From NCBI GenBank assembly GCA_963576765.1, contig OY755215.1:15639010-15703009 (forward strand): a stretch of DNA of 64,000 nt. The letters are read 5' to 3'. Within the stretch, counting starts at the first letter, position 1, and each line of letters starts with the position of its first letter. Positions 31,864 through 42,250 of this stretch are shown here, one piece after another. A model generated the notes under the pieces. The model had not been told where the DNA came from and did not search any database. It saw only the letters and a program-made list of their open reading frames with translations. The translations under genes and the position numbers were made by a program. Origin of the DNA: Draba incana. Its lineage: Eukaryota; Streptophyta; Magnoliopsida; Brassicales; Brassicaceae.

Positions 31864-32771
31864 TGACGTATGCCTCTATTGAGACAAGTGACAGGTTCGG
31901 ATGGAGAAACAACAAACTGGCCTTCGCTCTCTTTTATTGATTCGAATCGGATGGAAAGGGGTGGATCGATGGCACCACAAAGAGTATGAACGGCTCTTTG
32001 ATACAGCAAGTACTCTCGTTAAAGGGGGAATCCGCACACAAGAACAACACAAGAAAATTCTTACAACGGCTTGTAAGAAAATATGGCTCTCTTTATTGAT
32101 AATAGGTTAAAACGTGACTACAATGCTGCATATGGGACTTTATAAATAGTCCTTCAGCCGTGACCTTCAAGGGTCGAGATTCAATCTCAAAGAAAAGGAA
32201 AAATTACATCAAAAGAAATAAAAAGGAAACAAATCAAACAAAACATGGGAAACTTGTGTTTTTTTCACAAAATTACAACTCTAAGAATTCTGAATAAATG
32301 AGGGATAGTTGACGTGATTTCCTCCTGCAAAATCAAGTAAATTTGGAAATAATAAAAATGGAACTTACCTTATTAGTTTAAAGGAGGGGCCATGCTTGTT
32401 CTGTTTCAAATTCTTCATGTATTTCTTTGTTCTTCAAGCTAGTTTCCATATCCATGTTGTCTTTATGTAATACATTTGAGAAGAGGAAATGGTTCACGTC
32501 AAAGTCAAGTTGTTGTATCATGAACTCGTGTTGCTTTGACTTAAAATCATGTCCGGGTGGTTGCTTGAGTGATTTGAGAAGTGTTAGTGCAGCTGCGTTG
32601 AACTTCAATCGGAGCTTCCTAGTGCGTGACCGTGTCATAGGTCCATCTCTCACTTCTGGTACAACAGATAAGGGGTCTTTAGTAGCTTCTTCTTCAACAG
32701 AACTGTTCATGGTCTCTTCTTCCCCATCTTGTAAGTCTTGTATTATGTCGTTGGAATTGATGTCTCCATCA
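31864..32771 (-). repeat. 3' LTR of element G
   Basis: 908 bp. Minus-strand start is at 32771 (TGATGGAGACATC), end at 31864. It contains GGACTATTTATAAAGTCC near 32136-32153: a TATA-like box inside a small inverted repeat, missing from the 5' LTR. Confidence 0.92.
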
Positions 32772-33169
32772 TCACCACCCTCTCGAAAAGGTTCTGGCCT
32801 CAGAACTGTTTCTCCTACTTCAAAAGGAGTAAGATCAGCAACATTAAAGTTTGGAGAGATTTTCAAATCACCTGGCAGTTCGAGGCGGTAAGCATTGTTG
32901 TTGATACGTTCCAGCACTTTGAATGGTCCATCGCCTCGTGGTGCTAGGTTGGAACTCCTCTGGTTGGGAAATTGCTCGGATCTCATGTGTAACCAAACCC
33001 AATCTCCAGGTTCTAAGATTTCCTCTTTACGATTCTTATCCGCTTGTTGTTTGTGCTTCTCTGTTTTCTTTTCTAAATTCTCCTTAACGGTTTTGTGTAG
33101 TTTCTTCACAAGCTCAGCCTTGCGGTTTCCATCTTGATCAATGCCTGATCCAGGTGGTAATGCTAGCAA
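32378..33169 (-). pseudogene. Integrase C-terminus of element G, running into the LTR
   Basis: An uninterrupted frame: AELVKKLHKTVKENLEKK, PGDWVWLHMRSEQFP, PRGDGPFKVLERINNNAY (the GPY/F-type module), SPNFNVADLTPFEVGE. Then the frame crosses the LTR border at 32771 and ends at 32378 with an acidic, then basic tail (DGPMTRSRTRKLRLKFNAAA). No canonical chromodomain is visible. In CRM elements a different C-terminal motif in this place is linked to centromere targeting. Confidence 0.85.
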
Positions 33170-33361
33170 ATCTAGTGGTGTTAGGTGTTTAATCCCATAG
33201 ACAACTTCAAATGGACGAAACTTAGAAGCAGAGTGAGTAGCACGATTGTAAGCAAATTCTATGAATGGTAAACAATCAAGCCAATTACGTGAGTTCTTAC
33301 CAACCGTGGCTCTAAGTAATGTGGATAGAGTACGGTTTACTACCTCGGTTTGCCCATCTGT

Positions 33362-34156
33362 CTAGGGGTGGCACGTGGTAGAGAAAAGAAGTTTTGTTCC
33401 AAACTTTCCCCATAGAGTCTTCCAAAAATGGCCCATGAACTTGGTGTCTCGATTGGATACAATAGTGCGGGATATGCCATGCAAACGAACTACTTCTTTG
33501 AAAAAAAAATCTGCTATTTGAGTAGCGTCATTTTTTTTCTTACATGGTATGAAATGAGCCATCTTAGAGAATCGATCCACAACGACGAAGATGGAGTCCT
33601 TGTGCCTATTCTTCGGTAAACCTAACACAAAATCCATAGAAATGTCCTCCCATGGAGTGTTACAAATAGGTAAAGGCATGTAAAGTCCGTGTGGATGTGG
33701 CCTGGATTTGGCTTTAAGGCATGTAATGCATTTGGCGCAGAACCATTCAACATCTCTTCTCATATGAGGCCAGAAGAAATGCTCCATTAATATAGACAAG
33801 GTCTTATTAATGCCGAAATGCCCCATTAATCCTCCTCTATGCGATTCCCGTGTGATGAGTTCCTTCATAGAACCTTGTAGTATACACAGTCGCTTGTTAC
33901 GGAATAGATAACCCTCATGCTTATAATATGCACCAAATGCTCCTTTGTCACACTCCATGTAGATGAATCTGAAGTCCGGATCCTCCAAGTAGCTCATCTT
34001 AATGTGCTCGAAGCCTAATACCATGGCATCCATAACAGATATGAGAGTGTGTCGACGTGATAAGGCGTCAGCAACTACATTTTCCTTTCCCTTCTTGTAC
34101 TTGATAACGTATGGAAAAGTCTCCACAAACTCTAGCCACTTGGCGTGCCGCTCCAA
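33362..34156 (-). pseudogene. RNase H end and integrase core of element G
   Basis: Starts in the end of RNase H (KGKENVVADALSRR). The zinc-binding region is HFFWPHMRRDVEWFCAKC followed by ITCLKAKS. The catalytic core has DISMDFVLGLP and IVSNRDTKFMGHFW, where the expected SDRD reads SNRD (D to N at the position before the Arg). A stop at 33362 cuts the frame just before the catalytic Glu region. Confidence 0.9.
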
Positions 34157-34166
34157 TACCTATTCC

Positions 34167-34460
34167 TTAAGCATCATATTCAACCTCAAAAGTATTGTTA
34201 AAGTTAGGTAAAGCTAAGATAGGCGCACAAGTTAACCGAGTCTTAAGCTCTTTGAAAGCACTGTCTTGAGCTTCTCCCCATGAGAATGGTACGTACTTCT
34301 TGATCACAGTGGTAAGAGGTGTTGCGACTGTGCTAAAATCTTTCACGAATCGTCTATAAAAGCTAGCCAAACCATGAAAGCTCCTAACATGTCCGATACT
34401 TGTGGGTGTGAGCCACTCTTCTATGGCTTTTACCTTATCTTTATCAACTTGAATCCCCTG
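34167..34460 (-). pseudogene. RT thumb and start of RNase H, element G
   Basis: FYRRFVKDFSTVATPLT and PILALPNFNNTFEVEYDA are readable, ending at the first RNase H Asp. Frames are broken on both sides: a stop at the 34461 border and the region between 34167 and 34156. Most of the RNase H domain is missing between here and the next block. Confidence 0.8.
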
Positions 34461-35246
34461 CTAGCTGACAACAAACCCTAGGAATACAAGCTGATCAGTA
34501 CAAAACACACACTTCTTGAGGTTTGCAAATAGACCTTTATGTCTGAGAGTATCTAATACTTGCTCAAGGTGTGATAAGTGATCTGATAAACATTTACTGT
34601 AAATAAGAATGTCGTCAAAATAAACCACCACAAACTTACAGATGTATGACCTTAAGACATGGTTCATGAGACGCATGAACGTACTTGGGGCATTAGTGAG
34701 ACCAAAGGGCATGACTAGCCACTCATATAGACCTTGTTTGGTCTTGAACGCGGTCTTCGACTCATCTCCTTCTCTTATACGTACCTGGTGGTATCCACTC
34801 TTCAAATCTATCTTTGAAAAGATAGTGGCTCCGTTGAGTTCATCGAGCATGTCATCAAGACGGGGTATGGGGTATCGATACTTAATGGTAATGTTGTTGA
34901 TAATACGACAATCAACACACATTCTCCAAGTACCGTCTTTCTTTGGTACCAACAAGACAAGTACAACACATGGACTCAAGCTTTCTCGAATATATCCTCT
35001 AGACATCAAGTCTTGTACTTGAGCTTCAATTTCCTTAGCTTCAATATGGTTCATCTTGTAAGCTGGCCGGTTTGGTAAGGCTGCTCCAGGAACTAAGTCA
35101 ATTTGATGTTCTATTCCATGAATTGGGGGTAATCCGGGTGGGATTTCTTCTGGAAACACATCCTCAAAATGTTTTAGTAAAGTTGTTACTTCTCCTGGGA
35201 GTTCCTCGCATTCTATTTCTGAAAGCAAACTCTCTTTGAAGATCAT
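34461..35246 (-). pseudogene. Reverse transcriptase of element G
   Basis: An uninterrupted frame over the RT palm and fingers: PIHGIEHQIDLVPGAALPNR, RMCVDCRIINNITIKYRYP, FSKIDLKSGYHQVRI, YEWLVMPFGLTNAPSTF, then the catalytic YFDDILIYSK. Complete enough to place the element among chromoviruses. It ends in FLGFVVS at a stop. Confidence 0.93.
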
Positions 35247-35732
35247 TAGTAGTACGGTATGTTTAGCTTGTAAAAACTTGCCATATTAAGAGAAATAAAT
35301 AGGTTAGTTTTACTTACCTGGTCATCCTTGCTCATCTTAAGTTGCATTTCATGTACTTCGGAAGGAGTGAGAGGAGCAAGTGTAAACTTACACTTGTTAT
35401 GAATGAATGAATAATAATTGGTGCGTCCATCATGAGTGGTCTCGCTGTCGAACTTCCATGGTCTTCCTAGTAGTAGGTGACCGGCTTGCATTGGTAATAC
35501 ATCACATAGGACCTGATCTTGGTATCTTCCAATACTAAAAGAAATGTTCGGCTATCTTTAGCTCCGCGATATCATTGAGCCATCTGAGCTTATACGGGTG
35601 TGGATGTTTCGTGGTTGCAAGTCCTAACTTATCCACCAAACATTTGCTAGCCACATTAGTACAAGATCCACCATCTATGATCAAGTTACATACCTTGTTG
35701 TTAATAGTGCATCGGCTATGAAATATATTCTC
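35247..35732 (-). pseudogene. Protease region of element G
   Basis: GHLLLGRPWKFDSETTHDGR and TNYYSFIHNKCKFTL (35491 downward) match the segment after the protease active site in chromoviruses. Upstream, between about 35732 and 35560, the minus strand reads LIIDGGSCTNVAS- and LVDKLGLATTKHP-type sequence in broken frames, which is the expected D-x-G active site region. Confidence 0.65.
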
Positions 35733-36899
35733 TCATTGGGCGACTTCCTCAGGATTGACCATCGCACTAAGAACTCTCCGAATAACTAGAGCCTCTCCCA
35801 CATCAGGATGCTCTATGTAATCTTCTGAATCGGTTGATTCCACATCAATCTCATTTTGGGATTCATAACCACTCGGAGTAAGGATCATAACACGTTGGTT
35901 TGGGCAGTCCCTAGCCATGTGACCTCTTCCCTGGCATTTAAAATATATTATGTCACGTGATCGACTAGGTAGTGTAGACTTACCTTGGTCAGACTTGTAA
36001 GGTGGTTTTGATGGTTCAGTTTGGTTCTTCTTGAACCTAGAGTCAACCTCCACTGCTTTGCCTCGGCCTAGGGCTTTGGAATAGAAGAATTCCAAGGCTG
36101 TGGATTCCTAGCACGACTTGTTGCGGTAATTTTGCGTTTAATGTTTTGTTCCGCTTGCATCGCTAATTGTACTACTTCTTGTAGATCGTGATATGGCTGC
36201 CTCTCGACTTTGCGAGTGGTACGGTCTTGTAAACCTTCAAGGAATTGGGCCATAAGATCTTCCTCCATCTCCGTGGTCTCTAGTCGGTTCATGAGTTGCT
36301 CAAGCTCTTCGAAATACTCCTCCACCGTCTTGTTGCCCTGTGTCAACTTACAGAAATGTTTTTGTAAGTCTCTATGGAAATAAGGTGGTAGGTACCTTTT
36401 CCTAAGACTGAATTTCATCTCTTCCCATGTAGTAATTTGCCCATATCTATGCCTTCTACGCTTAGCTACGTCACGATCCCATCAGGCCAACGCATTGTCG
36501 GTGAATTAAGCAGCAGCAAAAGATACTTTCTTCAAATCATTGTATCCATAGCAAGAGAAGATGTTTTCATTCTCTTTTCCCAATCTAAATACGCGTCCGG
36601 GTTAACTCGTCTAGCAAAAGTAGGAGCTGTTAGTTTAGGGTCTATTGATTGTTGTAACTCATCACGCTCTCAGCCTCTTTGATAAGGATCCCTTGCACGT
36701 GGCCGTCTCCCGGGTCATGGTCCTCTTGTTGTTGTTGTTGTTGTTGTGGTTGTCCTTGTTGATTGCGTATAGGCTCTGCTCTCCCTGGTTGTTCAAGATG
36801 GGTCATACGTTCTCCAAAAGCTTCAAGAGTAGCCTGAAGATTAGCTAAAGTCGTAGCTATAGTAGCATTAGTGATTGCTGGGTTGGCTTCGTCTCCCAT
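35733..36899 (-). pseudogene. gag of element G
   Basis: Start chosen at the ATG at 36899 (MGDEANPAIT). A Gln run (36742-36725) lies in the linker. The gag domain is in the 36418-36068 block (RKRYLPPYFHRDLQKHFCKL, TVEEYFEELEQLMNRLE). The zinc knuckle near 35930 reads YFKCQGRGHMARDC: the first Cys has become Tyr, so it could not hold zinc normally. At least two frameshifts and a stop separate the blocks. Confidence 0.88.
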
Positions 36900-37381
36900 G
36901 ATAATTTGTTTGCTGGATGTCAAACAAAAGTCAAAAAATCAACGTAATGGAACAATTGAAAACGATAATTGAATGATTTTTGGTTCCTTTCTTTTTTTTT
37001 AAAAAAAGAATAAAATAATAATAATAAATAAATGATGCTGATGCACGAAACAAGCATTGAAACAAATTGAAACTTGTGATATGCAATGAGAGACAGTAAA
37101 AGAAAGCAAAATGCACACTTTGACACAATATGAATCAATTAACGAGTACTCACTTAAACTAGTAATTCGGTCCTTTACTTTTTTTTTTTTTTTAGAAGAA
37201 AAATGTTAAGCAAAGCTAATGCAAATTCAAAGAAACAACATAGCTAAATGAATCCGAAACAACGTATGAATGAAACACAAGAGATGCTTTTTTTTTTTTT
37301 AATCTAAAGACAATTAGAAGACAATTGCAACAAACTAAAAGGAGAAAAGGATTGAAACAACCTGATGATTCGAACCTTTCG

Positions 37382-37394
37382 TCTCTTATACCAG
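37382..37394 (-). other. Primer-binding site of element G
   Basis: The minus strand reads TGGTATAAGAGAC immediately after the 5' LTR, the initiator-Met-tRNA site with one or two substitutions (usual form TGGTATCAGAGC). Confidence 0.65.
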
Positions 37395-37395
37395 A

Positions 37396-38281
37396 TGACG
37401 TATGCCTCTATTGAGACAAGTGACAGGTTCGGATGGAGAAACAACAAACTGGCCTTCGCTCTCTTTTGTTGATTCGAATCGGATGGAAAGGGGTGGATCG
37501 ATGGCACCACAAAGATTATGAACGGCTCTTTGATACAGCAAGTACTCTCGTTCAAGGGGGAATCCACACACAAGAACAAGAACACAAGAAAACTCTTACA
37601 ACGGCTTGTAAGAAAATACGGCTCTCTTTATTGATAATAGGATAAACGTGACTACAATGCTGCAGCTGTGACCTTCGAGGGTCGAGATTCAATCTCAAAG
37701 AAAAGGAAAAATTACATCAAAAGAAATAAAAAGGAAACAAATCAAACAAAACATGGGAAACTTGTGTCTTTCTCACAAAATTACAACTCTAAGAATTATG
37801 AATAAATGAGGGATAGTTGACGTGATTTCCTCCTGCAAAATCAAGTAAATATGGAAATAATAAAAATGGAACTTACCTTATTAGTTTGAAGGAGGGGCCA
37901 GGCTTGCTCTGTTTCAAATTCTTCATGTATTCCTTTGTTCTTCAAGCTAGTTTCCATATATCCTTGTTGTCTTCGTGTAATGCATTTGAGAAGAGGAAAT
38001 GGTTCACGTCAAAGTCAAGTTGTTGTATCATGAGCTCGTGTTGCTTTGACTTAAACTCATGTACGGGTGGTTGCTTGAGTGAGTTGAGGAGTGTTAGTGC
38101 AGCTGCGTTGAACTTCTCTCAGAGCTTCCTAGTGCGTGCCCATGTCATAGGTCCATCTCTCACTTCTGGTACAACAGATAAGGGGTCTTTAGTAGCTTCT
38201 TCTTCAACAAAACTCTTCATGGTCTCTTCTTCCTCATCTTGTAAGTCTTGTATTATGTCATTGGAATCGATGTCCCCATCA
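37396..38281 (-). repeat. 5' LTR of element G
   Basis: 886 bp, close to the 3' LTR but missing about 25 bp that hold the TATA-like hairpin (junction near 37663), with a few small indels. It ends next to the target duplication CTCAT. Confidence 0.92.
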
Positions 38282-38286
38282 CTCAT

Positions 38287-38640
38287 TCTGAGCAAAATTG
38301 GAGGAAACAGAATGGGAGTAATGGGCACATTAGCCAGAGTAAAGGAAGCTCTAGGTTCTCAAGCCAATCAAATTTTAAAGGTCAGAGACCTCCGTTGAAA
38401 CTTTCCCCTGCAGAATATTAAGAAAATAAGAGATTGGGATTATGTTTCAAGTGTGATGAGAAGTTCTATATCGGTCACAAGTGTGCTCAAAAGGAGTTGA
38501 AAGTAGTTTTGGTTGTAAATGGAAGTATGATTGAGTTAGAAGCAGATGGAGAAGAGTCTGTTCAAGAAGAGGAAATAGAAGAGGAAACTAAAGAGTTGAT
38601 GGAGCTGTCACTCAATTCATTTTAAGGAATTAGTTCTCTT
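38287..38640 (+). pseudogene. gag 3' end with zinc knuckle, element F
   Basis: Continuation of F after the nested element. It contains CFKCDEKFYIGHKC (near 38443), the zinc knuckle form common in Reina-type elements, followed by ELKVVLVV and an acidic tail. A stop lies at 38623 before the protease. Confidence 0.85.
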
Positions 38641-38649
38641 ACTACTACC

Positions 38650-39490
38650 ATGTTAAAGGGTTTAATTGGATCCACTGAGATTGTGGTGATGTTAGATAGT
38701 GGTGCAACACATAATTTCATGTCTCCTGAGGTTTTAAAAAATGCCAAGTTGAAACCAGGATTCAAGAACAATTATGAGGTGTTACTAGGCACTGGAATAA
38801 AGGTCAAAAGTATGGGATCTTGTAGAGGGGTTCAGTTCAATATCAGTGAGGTTGCTTTTGAAGATGATTTTATCACCTTGGAGTTAGGTAATGTTGATAT
38901 AATCTTGGGCATTCAATGGCTCAGGACACTTGGGAAGTGTCAATTAGATTGGGCTACACATGAATTGTCTTTTACATATAAAGGAAGACATGTGACTTTA
39001 TGTGGAGATCCCTCTCTACATAACAATCAAATGTCATTAAAATCGCTGATAACTGAGCAAGAAGAAAGTGAAACAGGTTGGATCAGTATGCAGTTATGGG
39101 GTTTGGATACTGGTAAAGTAGAAGACAGTATCCCAGAAGAAATTGAGGAAGCATTGAATAGCTATGACAAGATCTTTGCAGAGCCTACCAATCTGCCTCC
39201 CATGAGAGGAAGGGAGCATGCTATTAACTTGATAGCATGTACTAGTCCTATCAGTGTAAGGCCATACCGACACCCACACTGCCACAAAGAGGAAATGGAG
39301 AAAATGGTGAAGCAAATGTTAACTTCAGAAATCATTAGGCCAAGCCATAGCCCTTATTCAACCCTGTTCTATTGGTCAAGAAGAAAGATAATATTTGGCG
39401 CTTTTGTGTGGATTATAGAGCTGTGAATAGAGCTACAGTACCTGATAAGTTTCCAAATCCCTGTTATAGATCAACTTCTAGACGAATTAC
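38650..39490 (+). pseudogene. Protease and RT N-terminus of element F
   Basis: Protease active site VMLDSGATHNFMS, with catalytic Asp at 38695-38697, and LELGNVDIILGIQWL further on. The RT linker follows (RPYRHPHCHKEEMEKMVKQM, IRPSHSPYS). The frame breaks near 39365, and RT finger motifs (FCVDYRAVNRATVPDKFP) continue in another frame until the next open frame at 39491. Confidence 0.9.
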
Positions 39491-41450
39491 ATGGAGCAAA
39501 AGTATTCTCTAATTAGATTAGGTTATCATCAGATTAGAATGCTGGAAAAAGATGTGGAGAAGACAGCATTTAGAACACATGATGGGCTGTATGAGTTCTT
39601 GGTGATGCCTTTTGGATTATCCAATGCTCCAACTACATTTGAGTCTCTCATGAATGAATTATTCAGGCCATTTTTGAGGAAATTCATTATAGTGTTCTTT
39701 GACGACATATTGGTTTATAGTTCTTCTATTCAGGAACATGTACATCATCTGAAGGTAGTGTTGGAGTTATTTGTTAAACATCAATTATTTACAAATAATA
39801 AGAAATGTTTATTTGGTCAGAGGCAAGTAGAGTACTTAGGCCACATCATTTCAGAACAAGGGGTATTCACTGATCCGGCCAAAGCAGAAGTAATGGATAA
39901 GTGGCATGTGCCTAAGAATGTGAAAGGGGTAAAGGTTTTTTTGGGACTGACAGGATACTATAGAAGATTCATTAAAGGGTATGGTTTTGTGGCTAAACCT
40001 CTTACAGAGTTGCTGAAGAAAGATGCTTTTGAATGGTCACCCAAAGCTCAGGCAGCCTTTGACACATTAATGAGGTTGATGACCTCTGCTCCTGTATTGG
40101 CCTTACCAGACTTCAATGAGGTGTTTGTAGTTGAGTCTGATGCATCTGGAATAGGTCTAGGGGCTGTCTTAAAGCAGAAGCAAAATCCTATTGCTTACTT
40201 TAGTCATGGGTTAACTGAGAGAGAACAGTTGAAACCGATTTATGAAAGGGAACTCATGGTGTTTGTATTGGCAATACAAAAATGGAAACACTACCTCTTG
40301 GGGAAGAAATTTCTACTAAAAATAAATCAAAAGGGCCTGAAGTTCTTACTAGAACAAAAAGAAGTGTCAATGGAGTATCAAAGATGGCTGATTAAACTGT
40401 TGGGATATGACTTTGAGATCTTTTTTAGAACTAGAAAAGAGAATGGAGCAGCAGATGGTTTATCTAGGATAAATCATAGAGAGAGTAGTTGCAAACAAAT
40501 GTTGCTAGCATTGACTATACCTGCAGCTATTCAATTGCAAGATATATACAAAGGCGATGAGAATGATGAGATTCAAGGTATAATAGTGAAGATCAAAAGT
40601 GGGACATTGTCAAATGAGAAGTATACAGTGTATGATGGTAGGTTAATTTTTAAGGGCAGATTAGTCTTACCCAAGCAGTCTAGGCATATCGCTTTGCTAC
40701 TAGAAGAATATCATGATGTTGTGTTGGGTGGACATTTAGGTGTGTTGAAAACACTGAAGAGGATCCAAACACAGTTCTACTGGCCTAAAATGAGAGGGGA
40801 TGTGCAGAGATATGTAGCTGAATGTAAGATATGCCAGACTCACAAGTATTCAACACTATCACCAGTTGGATTATTACAACCTCTACCTATTCCAGAACAG
40901 ATTTGGGAAGATATATCCATTGACTTTATAGAGGGGCTTCTAACTTCTCAAGGAGTCAATGTCATTCTGGTAGTGGTTGATAGATTGAGCAAGTATGCTC
41001 ACTTCATCACACTAAGACATCCTTTTCAAGCTCCTGATGTGGCTAAGAAGTTTGTTCAAGAAGTAGTGAGGTTACATGGTTTTCCTGTGTCCATTGTATC
41101 GGATAGGGACAGAATTTTCCTGAGTAACTTCTGGACACAATGTTTCAAGATGGCTGGAACTCAGCTGAAGTATAGCACTTCGTTTCACCCACAAACTTAT
41201 GGGCAAACAGAGGTATTTAATAGGTGTTTGGAGACATTTCTTCGTTGCTTTGCATCTGGAGAACCCAAGAAGTGGTCTCATTACTTGCACTAGGCAGAGT
41301 TGTGGTATAATACTTCATACCATACAGCTTTACAGGCCACACCATTTGAAGTGATTTATGGAAGAAAGGCTCCAAAGCTGATACAGTTTGAGCCAAGATC
41401 CACTACAAACTTTCAACTAGAAACAACCTTAAGACAAAGAGATATGATGC
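39491..41450 (+). pseudogene. RT, RNase H and integrase of element F, copy 1
   Basis: A 600-codon open frame to 41293, the best-preserved coding stretch in the window. RT: MPFGLSNAPTTFESLMN and catalytic FFDDILVYSS. Thumb: FLGLTGYYRRFIKGYG. RNase H: ESDASGIGLGAVLKQ. Integrase: zinc region ending CKICQTHKYS, then the triad Asp 40922-40924, Asp 41102-41104, Glu 41210-41212 (D-35-E spacing intact). TAG at 41291-41293 ends it, but the same frame reads on (AELWYNTSYH, TPFEVIYGRKAPKL) past three stops into the next frame. The tandem duplication breakpoint at 39741 lies inside it, just after FFDDILVYSSSIQEH. Confidence 0.95.
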
Positions 41451-41470
41451 TTTAACAAATCAAGTAGAAT

Positions 41471-42052
41471 TTGATCAGGGCTCAACAAATAATGAAAAAC
41501 AATGCTGATAAGCATAGAAGAGAGTTGCAGCTGGAAGTAGGAGCCAAAGTATTCTTGAATTTGAGACCCTATAGACAACAATCTGTAGTGAAAAGGGTGT
41601 TTCAAAAATTGGCGGCTAAGTATTATGGCCCATTTGAAGTTTTGGAGAAGATTGGGTCAGTCGCTTACAAATTGAAACTACCAAGTGATTCAAAAATTCA
41701 TCCAGTGTTTCATGTATCTCAGCTGAAACCTGTCTTGGGTAATCATCATGAAGTGTCATCTCTGCCTAAAGATTTGACAATAGTAGAAGTATCACTGGAA
41801 CCAGAAGAGATTATGGGAACAAGATACAATAAAGAAGGAGATCTAAAAGCATTGGTAAAATGGACAAATTTTCCTGTTCATGATCAAACTTGGGTTAGAG
41901 TGAAAGATCTGAAACAACAATTTCCAACTTATCAACTTGAGGGCAAGTTGGGATCTTCCGAGGGGGGTATTGATAGGCCTTTGAAGAGCTACGTGAGAAG
42001 GAGATTGAAGAAGGGAAACACTAATGAAGAAGAGAGCAACATAGGTTGTTAG
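41471..42052 (+). pseudogene. Integrase tail and chromodomain of element F, copy 1
   Basis: KYYGPFEVLEKIGSVAYKL (GPY/F module), HPVFHVSQLKPV, then a chromodomain: EPEEIMGTRYNKEGDLK, LVKWTNFPVHDQTWVRV. Chromodomains of this kind direct integration to methylated-histone chromatin. The frame continues into the 3' LTR from 41971 and ends at 42052. It is in the same frame as the integrase core, separated only by stops. Confidence 0.92.
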
Positions 42053-42245
42053 AGAAGTTAGTTGATTAGTTGAGAATTTGTTAGTTCTTAACGGTAGTTA
42101 GTTTGTAGAGAGACCCTCTAATATAAAGAGTGAGTCTCTAGGATTATTTGATTCATTGAGATTTTGGCATCTCAAACATACACTTGTAAACATTTCAGTG
42201 ATCAATAAAGATTTTCATTGTTTCTTTACATCGGAAATTTTAACA
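41971..42245 (+). repeat. 3' LTR of element F, copy 1
   Basis: 275 bp, TGATAGGCCT...TTTTAACA. It is preceded by the polypurine tract GAGGGGGGTAT (41960-41970) and followed by the target duplication TGGTC. Confidence 0.94.
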
Positions 42246-42250
42246 TGGTC

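Larger units (their letters stand above)
31864..38281 (-). mobile_element. CRM-like chromovirus G nested in F
   Basis: Minus-strand element with LTRs at 37396-38281 (5') and 31864-32771 (3'). A perfect target duplication CTCAT lies at 31859-31863 and 38282-38286. It has gag, protease, RT, RNase H and integrase, all with stops or frameshifts. The polyprotein frame continues about 130 codons into the 3' LTR, and the LTR starts TGATGGAGACATC. Both features, with the integrase C-terminal sequence, recall the centromere-targeting CRM clade. The clade call is a judgement from sequence style, not a tree. Confidence 0.88.
30631..42245 (+). mobile_element. Reina-like chromovirus F
   Basis: The 275-bp LTRs at 30631-30905 and 41971-42245 are flanked by a perfect target duplication TGGTC (30626-30630 and 42246-42250). 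Without the nested element G (31864-38281 plus a 5-bp duplication) it is about 5.2 kb, with gag, zinc knuckle, protease, RT, RNase H, integrase and a chromodomain. Short LTRs, compact length and the RT-integrase sequence style fit the Reina clade of chromoviruses. The part from 39741 onward is present twice because of the tandem duplication. Confidence 0.92.
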
